Shown here piece after piece: positions 27,601 to 36,755 of a DNA stretch of 64,000 nt; the stretch's first letter is position 1, and each line of letters opens with the position of its first letter. The notes beneath the pieces were generated by a model. The model saw only the letters and a program-made list of their open reading frames with translations. It searched no databases and was not told the DNA's origin. The translations under genes were made by a program, and so were the position numbers. Source of the stretch: Cloacimonetes bacterium UBA3541 (lineage in GTDB: Bacteria > Cloacimonadota > Cloacimonadia > Cloacimonadales > Cloacimonadaceae); assembly GCA_002376725.1 (NCBI GenBank), contig DFOM01000059.1:1-64000 (forward strand). Reading direction: 5' to 3'.

Positions 27601-27665
27601 GTCCGCTTTCGGACATAAGCTGGACATAAGCTGGACATAAGCTGGACATAAGCTGGACATAAGTT
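27601..27665. repeat. 11-bp tandem repeat next to a small hairpin
   Basis: GGACATAAGCT is repeated four times from 27611, with a fifth copy ending TT (27655-27665). Directly before it, GTCCG-CTTT-CGGAC (27601-27614) forms a 5-bp hairpin whose right arm is the start of the first repeat. The period matches about one helical turn, so proteins could bind one face, but slippage is the simplest explanation. Confidence 0.85.
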
Positions 27666-27922
27666 ATATATTATAAGGAAGTGGGAAAATGGGACATTAC
27701 AGAATAGCGAAAAAGAAAAATATTTGTGAAGATAACCTATAACTAGTGCACCTATATAATATAAGAACTTAATAGATAAAACAACTGTAGGAACGACAAG
27801 AACTTATTCATTAGTCTCAGGTAATAAAAACAATCCCATCGTTTATTTATCAGAAAGAGATAAAATTTTCCTTGCCTTATTCAGCAAATTTAGAATAATG
27901 ATTTTCTTATAAGAATAGATTC

Positions 27923-27952
27923 TTGTCAGAACAAAATAGGACAGAATATAAT
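27923..27952 (+). promoter_or_regulatory. sigma-70-like promoter for the sorting-domain protein
   Basis: TTGTCA (27923-27928) and TATAAT (27947-27952) are separated by 18 bp, close to the consensus. They end 29 bp before the ATG at 27982, which has AGAAGGAG 7 nt upstream. Confidence 0.5.
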
Positions 27953-27981
27953 TCGGTCCAAGAGAAAGAAGGAGTTTCAAA

Positions 27982-30843
27982 ATGAAACGATATCTCATAC
28001 TTGCTGCATTATTTTTATTGAGCACTATCATTCTTTATGCTCAACCTTATGCTCAGACCATTTTCATTAGCGAATATGTGGAGGGTTCATCCTATAATAA
28101 AGCACTGGAAATTTTCAATGGCACCGGTGCACCTGTGGATCTTTCTCAATATACGATAAAACTTGCATCCAATGGTGGAACCTGGAGTACATCAAATATT
28201 TTAACTCCTACGGGAATTCTGCAAAACAATGAAGTTTTCGTTATTGCTCATCCACAGGCAAGTGCTGCTATTCTGAGCATTGCTGATGTAACTTCAACTG
28301 TTACTAACTATAATGGTAACGACTGTGTAGGACTTTTTCACGGGACCACTATGATTGATATCATTGGCATATATCAGAATGATCCGGGAAATAATTCCGG
28401 CTGGAGTGTTGCTGGTGTCCCGGCTGCAACTTTGAATCATACTTTAATACGGAAACCTACTGTCATTCAAGGAAATATTGATTGGACTTCTTCTGCTGGA
28501 ACTAATGCAGACGATAGTGAATGGATAGTTCAAGCTCAAGATTATATAACCGACCTTGGAATGCATACTTTTACTCCTAATGGTGGCAATGTCACTGCTC
28601 CTCCTGTCTTCGATCCTGCTGGTGGAATTTATACCGCTCCTGTCACTGTCACTATCACCTGTGCTACTCCTAATGCCAGTATTTATTATACCACTGATGG
28701 CAGCATACCTTCTTCCTCATCAACACTTTATACTGCTCCCCTCACCATCTCGGTTACTACAACTTTGAAAGCTATCGCTATTGCTCCTGAAATGACTAAT
28801 AGCTCTGTTACTACAGCAACATATACTTTCCCTTTAACAGTGGAAAACCTGAGCACTCTTCGTTCACAACCTGCTGATGGTGTAACTGTCTACCAGGTTA
28901 CAGGAGAGGTAATTTTAACTTTCCAACAAAGCTTCCGTCATCAGAAATATGTACAAGATGAAGATGCTGGAATCCTTATAGATGATAATAATGGAGTGAT
29001 AACCACAACTTATAATATAGGTGATGGAATAACCGGAATAACAGGAAAAATTAGTGAATATGGAGGTATGCTTCAATTTGTTCCTGTAATTAATTCTGGT
29101 CCTGCCACTTCAACCGACAATATAATAACTCCAATAATTGTAACCTATCAAGCATTGCTTGATGATTTTGATACATATGAATCCAGAGTAGTAAAAGTTT
29201 TAAATGTTAATTTTACCAATCCGAGTGGTAACTTTGCTAATGGAACAGTATATCCAACCACCGATCCTACTGCAACTTACAATATCCGAACCACTTTTTA
29301 CGATGTAGATTACATAGGCACGCCCATTCCAACCACAACTAAAGATATTACTGGCATCCCTAACTCACGAACGGAAGGAGAATATTTCACCCCAAGAACT
29401 TTAAATGATTTTTCTGATCCAGCGGGACCAATTGATGCACCTGTCTTCAGTCACCCTTCAGGATACTATATACAGAGTTTTTCACTAACCATATCCTGCT
29501 CCACTCCGGATGTTAATATATATTATACTTTGGATGGAACCATTCCGGACCTCAACTCTACTTTGTATACAGCTCCTATAACTATTTCCACCACTACTAC
29601 CGTTAAGGCTATAGCTTATTTAAGTCCTGCTGAATATTCTACCGTTAGTTCTGCCACCTATACCTTCCCCGTAATGGTCAATAATCTTTCTGCCTTGCGT
29701 CAATCCCCTTTAGATGGATTTTATTGTTTGACAGGCGAAGTTTTAGTAAATTTTACTCAAAGTTATCGTCATCAAAAATTTGTGCAGGATGCAACTGCTG
29801 GTATTTTGATTGATGACAACAATGGAATCATTACTACTGAATATCAGATTGGAGATGGAATAACTAATTTAACGGGAACTCTGACTGAATTTGGAGGGAT
29901 GCTGGAATTAGTTCCTTTCGTAGATCCTGGAGTTCCCAGTTCTACAGGAAATACTATAACTCCGATAGACATTGATCTTGTTCAGTTTCTGGATGATTTT
30001 GAGACCTATGAATCGCGATTAGTTAGAATTTCAGATATCAGATTCTTTGAGCCCACGGGGACTTTTGCCAATGGAAGTGTCTATATGATTATAGATGAGA
30101 GTGGCGATAATACTGCCTATTTCCGCACTGTTTTTTATGATGTAGATTACATCGGCTTGCCTGTATATTCTTATCTACTAAATATTACTGGCATTCCCAA
30201 TTCACGCACAGATGGGAACTATTTCACGGCTCGTTTTAAATCTGATTTTCAGATATCAGAGCCCTTGCCACCTTTGGTATTTGAACATACAGTGCTAAAC
30301 CTTAATAGTTTGGAGATAACGGTTGGATTTGAGACCGAAGCTAATGTTGTTCTTCCAGAAGGATTGACAGGATATAACATTTATCGTGATGATGTAGTAG
30401 TTCATAATGCTCCTTCTGCTATGACGATAACCTGGCAAGATGTTTCTATTCCTATGGGAACTCATCTATATTATGCTACAGCACTTTATGGAGATGTAGA
30501 AAGTGATACTACTTCCTCCTTCTCTTTTACGGTTACTGGTATTGAAGATAATCCTCCTTCAGCACCTGTCACTTACCTGGGACAAAACTATCCCAATCCT
30601 TTCAATCCATCCACCGAAATTCATTTCTCCCTTGCCTCACCTGGAAAAGTGATGATAGATATATATAATCAGAAAGGTGAATTAGTGAGGAATCTGGTAA
30701 ATGGTTATTTTGCTGCTGGAACTAATAAAATCTCTTGGGATGGTTTAGATAATAAGGGGAAAATTGTAAGCAGTGGAGTATATTATTATAGAATGCGAAA
30801 TGGTGCCTATTCATACACGCGTAAAATGTTATTATTAAAATAA
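27982..30843 (+). CDS. large secreted protein with lamin-tail-like, chitobiase-like and C-terminal sorting domains
   Basis: A 953-residue exported protein. A signal peptide (to about residue 21) is followed by a lamin-tail-like domain (about 25-190, FISEYVEGSSYNKALEIFNG). Two tandem modules come next (about 205-485 and 490-770). Each has a CHB_HEX_C-like domain (SIYYTTDGSIPSSSSTLYTA, NIYYTLDGTIPDLNSTLYTA) and an OB-like domain (HQKYVQDEDAGILIDDNNG, HQKFVQDATAGILIDDNNG). A Fn3-like stretch (about 775-865) leads to a FlgD-like tail from QNYPNPFNPSTEI, of the type used as a type IX secretion sorting signal. It is probably cell-surface; the ligand is unknown. It is followed by htpX after 15 bp. 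Confidence 0.8.
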   Translation: MKRYLILAALFLLSTIILYAQPYAQTIFISEYVEGSSYNKALEIFNGTGAPVDLSQYTIKLASNGGTWSTSNILTPTGILQNNEVFVIAHPQASAAILSIADVTSTVTNYNGNDCVGLFHGTTMIDIIGIYQNDPGNNSGWSVAGVPAATLNHTLIRKPTVIQGNIDWTSSAGTNADDSEWIVQAQDYITDLGMHTFTPNGGNVTAPPVFDPAGGIYTAPVTVTITCATPNASIYYTTDGSIPSSSSTLYTAPLTISVTTTLKAIAIAPEMTNSSVTTATYTFPLTVENLSTLRSQPADGVTVYQVTGEVILTFQQSFRHQKYVQDEDAGILIDDNNGVITTTYNIGDGITGITGKISEYGGMLQFVPVINSGPATSTDNIITPIIVTYQALLDDFDTYESRVVKVLNVNFTNPSGNFANGTVYPTTDPTATYNIRTTFYDVDYIGTPIPTTTKDITGIPNSRTEGEYFTPRTLNDFSDPAGPIDAPVFSHPSGYYIQSFSLTISCSTPDVNIYYTLDGTIPDLNSTLYTAPITISTTTTVKAIAYLSPAEYSTVSSATYTFPVMVNNLSALRQSPLDGFYCLTGEVLVNFTQSYRHQKFVQDATAGILIDDNNGIITTEYQIGDGITNLTGTLTEFGGMLELVPFVDPGVPSSTGNTITPIDIDLVQFLDDFETYESRLVRISDIRFFEPTGTFANGSVYMIIDESGDNTAYFRTVFYDVDYIGLPVYSYLLNITGIPNSRTDGNYFTARFKSDFQISEPLPPLVFEHTVLNLNSLEITVGFETEANVVLPEGLTGYNIYRDDVVVHNAPSAMTITWQDVSIPMGTHLYYATALYGDVESDTTSSFSFTVTGIEDNPPSAPVTYLGQNYPNPFNPSTEIHFSLASPGKVMIDIYNQKGELVRNLVNGYFAAGTNKISWDGLDNKGKIVSSGVYYYRMRNGAYSYTRKMLLLK

Positions 30844-30858
30844 GGAGAGTTTAATTCA

Positions 30859-31725
30859 ATGAAAGCTATTTTAAAACGGTGGGGGTTATTTTTAACCGTT
30901 AACTTCCTGGTGCTGTTTGTATTAGGTATAATACTTCAGCTATTAAAAATTAAACCTAGTGATATAATATCACTATTGATTTATTGTGCCATCTTTGGTT
31001 TTGCTGGATCGTTTATCTCACTTTTTATGAGCAAACCTATGGCAAAAGCATCTTATAGAATAATTCCTATCACGCGAGAAAATGCTACAGGAAAAGCCCT
31101 TGCTCTATATGAAACGATAGAAGAGATGGCAGTTTATAAACATATAAAAATGCCTGAAATAGGAATTTATCCTTCTCCGGATAATAATGCTTTTGCCACT
31201 GGAGCAAATCGTAACAGCTCTCTAATCGCTTTTTCCAGCGGAATAATGGAAAATCTTAACCTTGATGAACTGGCTGCTGTTGCAGGCCACGAAATGACTC
31301 ATATCACTGAAGGAGATATGGTCACTACAACTCTTCTGATGGGCACTTTAAATACCTTTGTCTTCTTCATCTCCAATCTTCTGGCTATATTACTTAGTGG
31401 AGGAAGAAGTAGAGAGGAAGGTTTTGGAAGAGGAACTCAGATCTTTTTTGCTATTATAATTCAAAATATCTTGATGATTTTTGCCAATATTGCCATCTGT
31501 GCCTATTCTCGTCATCGTGAATATGCTGCTGATGCTGGTTCAGCCCGATTAACCTCACCTGTTCAGATGATGATAGCTCTGGAAAAGATTAGCAATAAGT
31601 TCGTTCCACCCACCAAAAAAGATGCTTATACCATCGCTAAAATTAACTATAGAGGTCCAGCTACCCTTTTTGCTACGCATCCTCCGGTTGAAAAAAGAAT
31701 AGAAAGACTCCGTAAAATGATGTAA
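30859..31725 (+). CDS. htpX: M48 family zinc metalloprotease HtpX
   Basis: A membrane-bound protease for quality control of inner-membrane proteins. The zinc site is VAGHEMTHITEGD (HExxH), with the third ligand Glu in SRHREYAADAGSA. Two N-terminal helices (about 10-30 and 36-57) and two internal ones give the usual topology. The 288 residues are normal. The preceding GGAGAG gives a good ribosome site. Confidence 0.94.
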   Translation: MKAILKRWGLFLTVNFLVLFVLGIILQLLKIKPSDIISLLIYCAIFGFAGSFISLFMSKPMAKASYRIIPITRENATGKALALYETIEEMAVYKHIKMPEIGIYPSPDNNAFATGANRNSSLIAFSSGIMENLNLDELAAVAGHEMTHITEGDMVTTTLLMGTLNTFVFFISNLLAILLSGGRSREEGFGRGTQIFFAIIIQNILMIFANIAICAYSRHREYAADAGSARLTSPVQMMIALEKISNKFVPPTKKDAYTIAKINYRGPATLFATHPPVEKRIERLRKMM

Positions 31726-31738
31726 TAGGAAGGTTCTC

Positions 31739-33091
31739 GTTAAGCTAAACATAGAAAAAATTGCTTCAGGAGGCTTTGGAATAGGATATGCTGAAGGCAA
31801 AGCTATCTTTGTTCCCTATACTGCTATTGGAGATCAAGTAGAAGTTCAGATCGTATCCCCAAAAAAGGATGTAGCCTTCGCTAAAATCCAGAAATATATT
31901 AAAAGAGGACCAGGAACAATTGAGCCAGGCTGTCCTTCCTTTGGACCACCTCTTTTTTGTGGAGGTTGCGATTGGTTACATCTTTCCTATGAAACTCAGT
32001 TAAAATATAAAACCAATTTGGTAAGAGAGTTAATCCAGCCTCTTGCTCCCGAAATTAATATTTTAGATACCATAGCTTCACCTGTTACTCAACATTATCG
32101 TAATAAATCCTTTATGCCAGTTGGAAAAGGAGAAACTGGTCTGGAATACGGTATTTACGAACGTTGGTCACATAAAATAGTGGCTCATCATACTTGTCTC
32201 TTACATCCTGCTGAATTTGACCTTATTGCTAATCGCTGTCTGGAATTGATGGATAACGCAAAGGTCCAACCTTATGATGAAATCAATCATACTGGAACTT
32301 TAAGACATATTGGATTTCGTTGTTCAAAAGATAGAAAACAGATACTTCTTATTCTGGTCACCCGAAGTGCTAAATTGCCTTTCAGTAATCTATTGGTGAA
32401 GAAATTGACCAGTGAATTTCCTAATCTTTCTGGAATTATTCAGAATATCAATCGGGAAAGTGGAAATGTTATTTTGGGTAATGAAGAAAAAATTCTATAT
32501 GGGAGCCCTTGGATTACAGAAGAATTAGATAATTTAAAATTTAGGATCCACTATAAGTCGTTCTGGCAGGTTAATTCTTATATACTGCAATTAATTATCA
32601 GAGATATAGCTGATAAAGTGTTAGCTCAAGATACTGTTCTGGATACCTTTTCAGGCATTGGAGTTTTAGGATTATCCCTCGCAGCTAGAGCTAGAGAAGT
32701 TTTTTGTATAGAAGAATTAACTGATGCTGTTGAAGATGGAAGATACAACTGTCAATTAAATAATATCTCCAATGTTACTTTCCTTTGTGGAAAGACGGAA
32801 GATCTTCTACCAAAAATACTTAATCATCCGGATGTTTACCGCAACTATTCTCCCGAGGTGATAATTCTAGATCCACCCCGAACTGGAGTCCAAAAATCCG
32901 TTCTGGAAGAAATTATCAAAGTTCAATTGCCCCATATTCTGTACCTTAGCTGTTCTCCCATCACTCTTCGGAGAGACTTAACTCTTTTATTGGATAGTGG
33001 TTTATATGAAATTACCAGTATTCAACCGTTTGATATGTTTCCTCAAACCTGGCATATTGAGACATTAGTTGAGTTGAAGTTAAAGCGATGA
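31739..33091 (+). CDS. rlmD: 23S rRNA (uracil-5-)-methyltransferase, RlmD/RumA family
   Basis: An S-adenosylmethionine and 4Fe-4S enzyme that methylates a uridine of 23S rRNA. The reading frame is open from 31721. The N-terminal TRAM-like part reads IEKIASGGFGIGYAEGKAIF, the Fe-S cysteines appear in CPSFGPPLFCGGCDW, SAM motif I is DTFSGIGVLGLSLA, and the catalytic Cys is in LYLSCSPITLRRDL. No ATG, GTG or TTG occurs in frame before the Fe-S region. AGGAAGG (31727-31733) stands 5 nt before GTT at 31739, exactly where a GTG is expected, giving about 450 residues. I take 31739 as the inferred start; a TTG at 32018 would delete the TRAM and Fe-S parts. Confidence 0.8.
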   Translation, partial: VKLNIEKIASGGFGIGYAEGKAIFVPYTAIGDQVEVQIVSPKKDVAFAKIQKYIKRGPGTIEPGCPSFGPPLFCGGCDWLHLSYETQLKYKTNLVRELIQPLAPEINILDTIASPVTQHYRNKSFMPVGKGETGLEYGIYERWSHKIVAHHTCLLHPAEFDLIANRCLELMDNAKVQPYDEINHTGTLRHIGFRCSKDRKQILLILVTRSAKLPFSNLLVKKLTSEFPNLSGIIQNINRESGNVILGNEEKILYGSPWITEELDNLKFRIHYKSFWQVNSYILQLIIRDIADKVLAQDTVLDTFSGIGVLGLSLAARAREVFCIEELTDAVEDGRYNCQLNNISNVTFLCGKTEDLLPKILNHPDVYRNYSPEVIILDPPRTGVQKSVLEEIIKVQLPHILYLSCSPITLRRDLTLLLDSGLYEITSIQPFDMFPQTWHIETLVELKLKR

Positions 33092-33522
33092 AAAAGATAG
33101 GAATATTACTGCTTTTAGTAATAATAGCTTTTTGTGCTTGTGATACTAATTCCGCAATTCTGGATGAAGAAGAGATAAGAAACATTATTTACGATATTTC
33201 TTATGATTTCAGCTGGAATGATATTAATGGTATAATGGAGTATGTACATAATGATTTCAGACATAATGGAATGTATCGTGATGAATTAAGATTTCTATGG
33301 AATGAACGCCGAAAAAGATATCAACTACTCTCCTGCGATATCTCACAGATATATATAGATAATGAATATGCAACGGTATTTATGACTATGACCTATCAGT
33401 CAGCTACTGAAACTGTAAGTTTTTCAGAACCAGACACCTTTGGTGATGCTTCCTATTATTATTTTGACCAGGGAAGATGGCAAATATATGGCAATCAAGA
33501 ATGGAGAATGAACAAAAATTAG
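33088..33522 (+). CDS. putative lipoprotein, NTF2/SnoaL-like
   Basis: A 144-residue exported protein with an N-terminal hydrophobic segment ending AFCACD, a possible lipobox. The body has a helix-strand pattern (EEEIRNIIYDISYDFSWNDI, YVHNDFRHNGMYRDELRF, ATVFMTMTYQ, DASYYYFDQGRWQIYGN) of the NTF2-like cone fold, in which a small domain binds or converts a ligand. No active-site residues can be assigned. It overlaps rlmD by 4 nt. Confidence 0.5.
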   Translation: MKKIGILLLLVIIAFCACDTNSAILDEEEIRNIIYDISYDFSWNDINGIMEYVHNDFRHNGMYRDELRFLWNERRKRYQLLSCDISQIYIDNEYATVFMTMTYQSATETVSFSEPDTFGDASYYYFDQGRWQIYGNQEWRMNKN

Positions 33523-33691
33523 AAGGTTATGAAAGTTAGAAGGAAAAAGATAGATATTTATAAATTTCTTTTTAATAATTAGTAAGAAGCTATATATTAT
33601 GAAGGTTAAGTAGGTAAGAAAAGAAAATAACACTATTTTTGGCTTGACAATAGGATAATTTATAAATTTATGGATTAAAATATGTAGTTTC

Positions 33692-33766
33692 GGTCCAGTA
33701 ACTCAGCGGTAGAGTATCTGCCTTTTAAGCAGAGAGTCGTTGGTTCGATTCCAACCTGGATCACCA
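33692..33766 (+). tRNA. tRNA-Lys (anticodon TTT)
   Basis: A full cloverleaf. Acceptor GGTCCAG/CTGGATC has one G-T pair. The D arm is ACTC/GAGT, the anticodon stem TCTGC/GCAGA has loop CTTTTAA, and the T arm GTTGG/CCAAC has loop TTCGATT. The discriminator is A and CCA is encoded. It is the first of a three-tRNA cluster. Confidence 0.95.
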
Positions 33767-33770
33767 TAGC

Positions 33771-33845
33771 GACCCCTTCGTCTATCGGTGAGGACACAAG
33801 ATTTTCATTCTTGTAAGAGGGGTTCGATTCCCCTAGGGGTCGCCA
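33771..33845 (+). tRNA. tRNA-Glu (anticodon TTC)
   Basis: Acceptor GACCCCT/AGGGGTC, anticodon stem CAAGA/TCTTG with loop TTTTCAT, T-loop TTCGATT, discriminator G and encoded CCA. The TTCGTCTA start of the D region is typical of bacterial tRNA-Glu. It lies 4 nt after tRNA-Lys. Confidence 0.95.
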
Positions 33846-33868
33846 TTTAATTGTGTTTGAGATAGTTA

Positions 33869-33944
33869 GTCCCGTTCGTCTAGTGGCCTAGGACTCGTGA
33901 TTCTCAGTCACGCAACAGGGGTTCGATCCCCCTACGGGACGCCA
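33869..33944 (+). tRNA. tRNA-Glu (anticodon CTC)
   Basis: Acceptor GTCCCGT/ACGGGAC, anticodon stem CGTGA/TCACG with loop TTCTCAG, T-loop TTCGATC, discriminator G and encoded CCA. It is a second glutamate isoacceptor that reads GAG. Confidence 0.94.
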
Positions 33945-34014
33945 TTCAGATTTTAATGGTAAGAGAAAATAGCTGATGGATGAGATAATTATTTCTAACA
34001 CGGTGAAGTAAAAA

Positions 34015-34947
34015 ATGAGAGACGATAATAAAATATCGGTTTGGGAACCGGAGATTTTTCCTGATCGGCGTATCAAAATCAGTTTTGAAAGCTTGGGTAA
34101 TTCGCGCAGCTTTAAGGTACAACCCTGGCTTTTATATGCGATTTTACTGGTCATTATCGTTGGAATTATACTTCTTTGTATTGCTGCTTTCCGCGGTCCT
34201 GATAAGGAAAACCTCAATAGAATTCACCGCTTAGAGACCGAAAATCAATACCTGCAAAGCGAACTGGAAAAATTCAATACTCAACTTGATTCAATTAATG
34301 CTTTACTGGATTCATTAAAGATAAAATCCGCCAGTAGGGAAATTAATTATCCTTCTTACAGCGAAAATCTTCAGCCAGTGAATAAACTTTTAGTTCATCC
34401 TGCTTTGGATACAAAGCTTTCTGCCATAGAAATTAAATTGGAAGTGATAAAAAATCGTTTAACTTACCTGGATTCAAATGGAACTTCTTTAGGAAGCGAC
34501 TATTTAAGTGAGGATGAATTGAAAAGTATACCTTCTATCCTACCTACTTTTGGTGAAATTTCCAGCAATTGGGGATTACGCATTCATCCCATTCTGGGTG
34601 GAGCAATATGGCATCAGGGAATTGATATAGCCAATCAAACTGGCACTCCGGTCTATGCTACTGCAGAAGGCATAGTTTCCAGAGTGGAATCGGATGACGG
34701 TTGGGGAAATGTGATTACCATAGACCATAAAGATGGCTACAGAACCCTGTATGGACATCTCTATAGAAGTAAAGTTCAGCTTGGTGATATTGTTTGTAAG
34801 GGTCAAATAATTGGCTTGATTGGAAGCACAGGAATGTCTACGGGTCCTCATTTGCATTATGGAGTTTATCATAATGGAGCACCAGTAAATCCTGCTTACT
34901 ATTTAAATAGACAGGACCTCAGCTATTATAATATGGTTATAAGATGA
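34015..34947 (+). CDS. M23-family peptidoglycan endopeptidase
   Basis: A 310-residue membrane-anchored protein with one N-terminal helix (about 40-61), a coiled coil (about 65-105, LETENQYLQSELEKFNTQL) and a LytM/M23 domain (about 180-300). The zinc ligands are visible: H and D in WHQGIDIANQTG, and HLH in GPHLHYGVYHNG. GLRIHPILGG and GYRTLYGHL complete the family pattern. It either cleaves peptidoglycan peptides or regulates amidases. It overlaps thiN by 4 nt. Confidence 0.9.
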   Translation: MRDDNKISVWEPEIFPDRRIKISFESLGNSRSFKVQPWLLYAILLVIIVGIILLCIAAFRGPDKENLNRIHRLETENQYLQSELEKFNTQLDSINALLDSLKIKSASREINYPSYSENLQPVNKLLVHPALDTKLSAIEIKLEVIKNRLTYLDSNGTSLGSDYLSEDELKSIPSILPTFGEISSNWGLRIHPILGGAIWHQGIDIANQTGTPVYATAEGIVSRVESDDGWGNVITIDHKDGYRTLYGHLYRSKVQLGDIVCKGQIIGLIGSTGMSTGPHLHYGVYHNGAPVNPAYYLNRQDLSYYNMVIR

Positions 34948-35588
34948 AGAAAGAAGCAGATACAGCCTGGCTTTTTACAACCACCAGTCCGAACGAGATA
35001 TTTTCTTTCTATAAGAACATAGATTATAATAGAGATTTTATAATTGCCGTAGATGCAGGATTAAATAGAGTAAATAAATTGGGAATTGAGCCAGACCTTA
35101 TTGTAGGAGATATGGATACGGTATCACCTGAGCTACTTGCAAAGTATCCGAATACCAAAAAAATTAATTATGAGATGCAAAAGAATCACACTGATACCGA
35201 ACTGGCTGTTTTATGGTGCCTGGAACATAATATCAAACAAGTCATTATTATAAATGGACTAACTAATCGTTTTGACCATTCTCTGGGATTGTTGCAGAAC
35301 CTAGCTTTACTTAATAGTGAAAAGATACCAGCACGAATAGAGTCAGAAAAACAGGTTGTTTTATTTTTGGGGAAAAAATCCCAATTTAAAGGGTATGAAG
35401 GCAGCCTATTATCTCTCTTTTCTTGGAGTGCAGAATCCACTATCAAAGATTCCGAAGGATTATTTTTCCCTTTGAAGAATTTGACGCTAAGTCAATTTCA
35501 TACCAGAGGAATAAGCAATATAGTGATTTCTTCTTCCCTAACCATTGAGCTTGACAAAGGATTGATTTTGGCTATATTTACTAAGTGA
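34944..35588 (+). CDS. thiN: thiamine pyrophosphokinase
   Basis: This enzyme makes thiamine diphosphate from thiamine and ATP. The 214-residue protein has AVDAGLNRVNKLGIEPDLIVGDMDT, the metal- and ATP-binding core of the family (split here: AVDAGLNRV and PDLIVGDMDTV). It also has the thiamine-site pattern KNHTDTELAVLWCL and GLTNRFDHSLGLLQNL. No thiamine synthesis genes or TPP riboswitch are seen nearby. Confidence 0.9.
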   Translation: MKKEADTAWLFTTTSPNEIFSFYKNIDYNRDFIIAVDAGLNRVNKLGIEPDLIVGDMDTVSPELLAKYPNTKKINYEMQKNHTDTELAVLWCLEHNIKQVIIINGLTNRFDHSLGLLQNLALLNSEKIPARIESEKQVVLFLGKKSQFKGYEGSLLSLFSWSAESTIKDSEGLFFPLKNLTLSQFHTRGISNIVISSSLTIELDKGLILAIFTK

Positions 35589-35632
35589 TTATATATTATA
35601 GATTATTAGTCAATAAATTGAGGAGAAAATAG

Positions 35633-35872
35633 ATGCAAACAGCTCAAATACAAGATGAATATTCATTAGAACAAGACCTGCAAAAAGTTGAAGAGATCAT
35701 AGAGAGAATGAAAGGTGGACAGTTAAATTTGGAGGAAATGATAAAACTTTATGAAGAGGGAATTGCTTTATTAACCAGATGTAAACAAACTCTGGAACAA
35801 GCAGAGCTCAAAATCCACCAACTTTCAGCAACTTTCAATCAACCTGAATCTGGGGGAAATAATAATGGATAA
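35633..35872 (+). CDS. xseB: exodeoxyribonuclease VII small subunit
   Basis: A 79-residue coiled-coil protein, SLEQDLQKVEEIIERMKGGQ then LNLEEMIKLYEEGIALLTRC, which is the characteristic XseB pattern. Several copies wrap the large subunit XseA, whose gene is not in this window. AGGAGA precedes the ATG. It overlaps the prenyl synthase start by 8 nt, an arrangement common in bacteria. Confidence 0.9.
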   Translation: MQTAQIQDEYSLEQDLQKVEEIIERMKGGQLNLEEMIKLYEEGIALLTRCKQTLEQAELKIHQLSATFNQPESGGNNNG

Positions 35873-36755
35873 AAAAGTGCGATTAAAAAAAGATATGAAA
35901 GAAAAGCAGGAACTGGTCAATATTATCTTAGACCGTTATCTTCCACGCAAAGATGAATATCCTAAGACCATACATAAAGCAATGCGATATTCTATATTTG
36001 CAGGCGGGAAAAGAATTCGTCCTTATCTCACGATGACCACTTATGAAATGTATAGAAAAACAGTGGAAAAGATTGTTCCTGTAGCTGCTGCTATTGAGAT
36101 GTTGCACACTTATTCTTTAATCCATGATGACCTTCCGGATATTGACAATGATGATTTCCGAAGAGGCAAAAAATCCTGCCATATACTATTTGGTGAAGGA
36201 CAAGCTCTTCTTGCAGGAGATGCACTTCTTGTAAGTTCCTTTGATTTAATCACTCTAGCAGAAATTAAGACAGAACATCGGGTCAGATTTGTTCGCGAAC
36301 TAGCAGAAGTGGCTGGAGTTAATGGATTAATTGGTGGTCAAATGATGGATATTGTATCTGAAGGTAAAAAAGTAGATAAAAAAACCATAGATTATATCCA
36401 TAAGAACAAGACAGCTAAGCTTATTCAACTTTCCGTACATTTTGGTGCTATAGCTGGAGGTGCACCAGAATCCGAATTGAATGCTCTGGAAGATTATGGT
36501 GAAAAAATTGGTTTTGCTTTCCAAATTGCTGATGATTTACTGGATATTGAAGGGACTCCTGATGAATTAGGAAAAAGTGTAGGTAAAGATAAAATTGAGG
36601 GAAAAGCAACTTATCCTTCTGTTTATGGTATAGCTGAATCAAAAAGTAAATTGCAGGAATTAATTAAAGAAGCTAGACAAAGCATTGCCGCTCTTGGTGA
36701 AAAAGCTGAACTGTTAGATGCCTTAGCTGAATATATGTTAACTCGTAAATCATGA
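35865..36755 (+). CDS. ispA: polyprenyl (farnesyl/geranylgeranyl) diphosphate synthase
   Basis: This trans-prenyltransferase condenses IPP with allylic diphosphates. The first Asp-rich motif is IHDDLPDIDNDDFRRG and the second is FQIADDLLDIEG. Also present are FAGGKRIRP and HKNKTAKLI. Two residues lie between the Asp pair and the last Asp of the first motif (DDLPD), as in bacterial FPP/GGPP synthases. The 296 residues are normal. Dxr of the MEP pathway is also in this window (59393-60559). Confidence 0.9.
   Translation: MDKKVRLKKDMKEKQELVNIILDRYLPRKDEYPKTIHKAMRYSIFAGGKRIRPYLTMTTYEMYRKTVEKIVPVAAAIEMLHTYSLIHDDLPDIDNDDFRRGKKSCHILFGEGQALLAGDALLVSSFDLITLAEIKTEHRVRFVRELAEVAGVNGLIGGQMMDIVSEGKKVDKKTIDYIHKNKTAKLIQLSVHFGAIAGGAPESELNALEDYGEKIGFAFQIADDLLDIEGTPDELGKSVGKDKIEGKATYPSVYGIAESKSKLQELIKEARQSIAALGEKAELLDALAEYMLTRKS

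Noticed and set aside
27611..27665. CRISPR-like repeat
   Set aside because: 11-bp units are directly adjacent without spacers.
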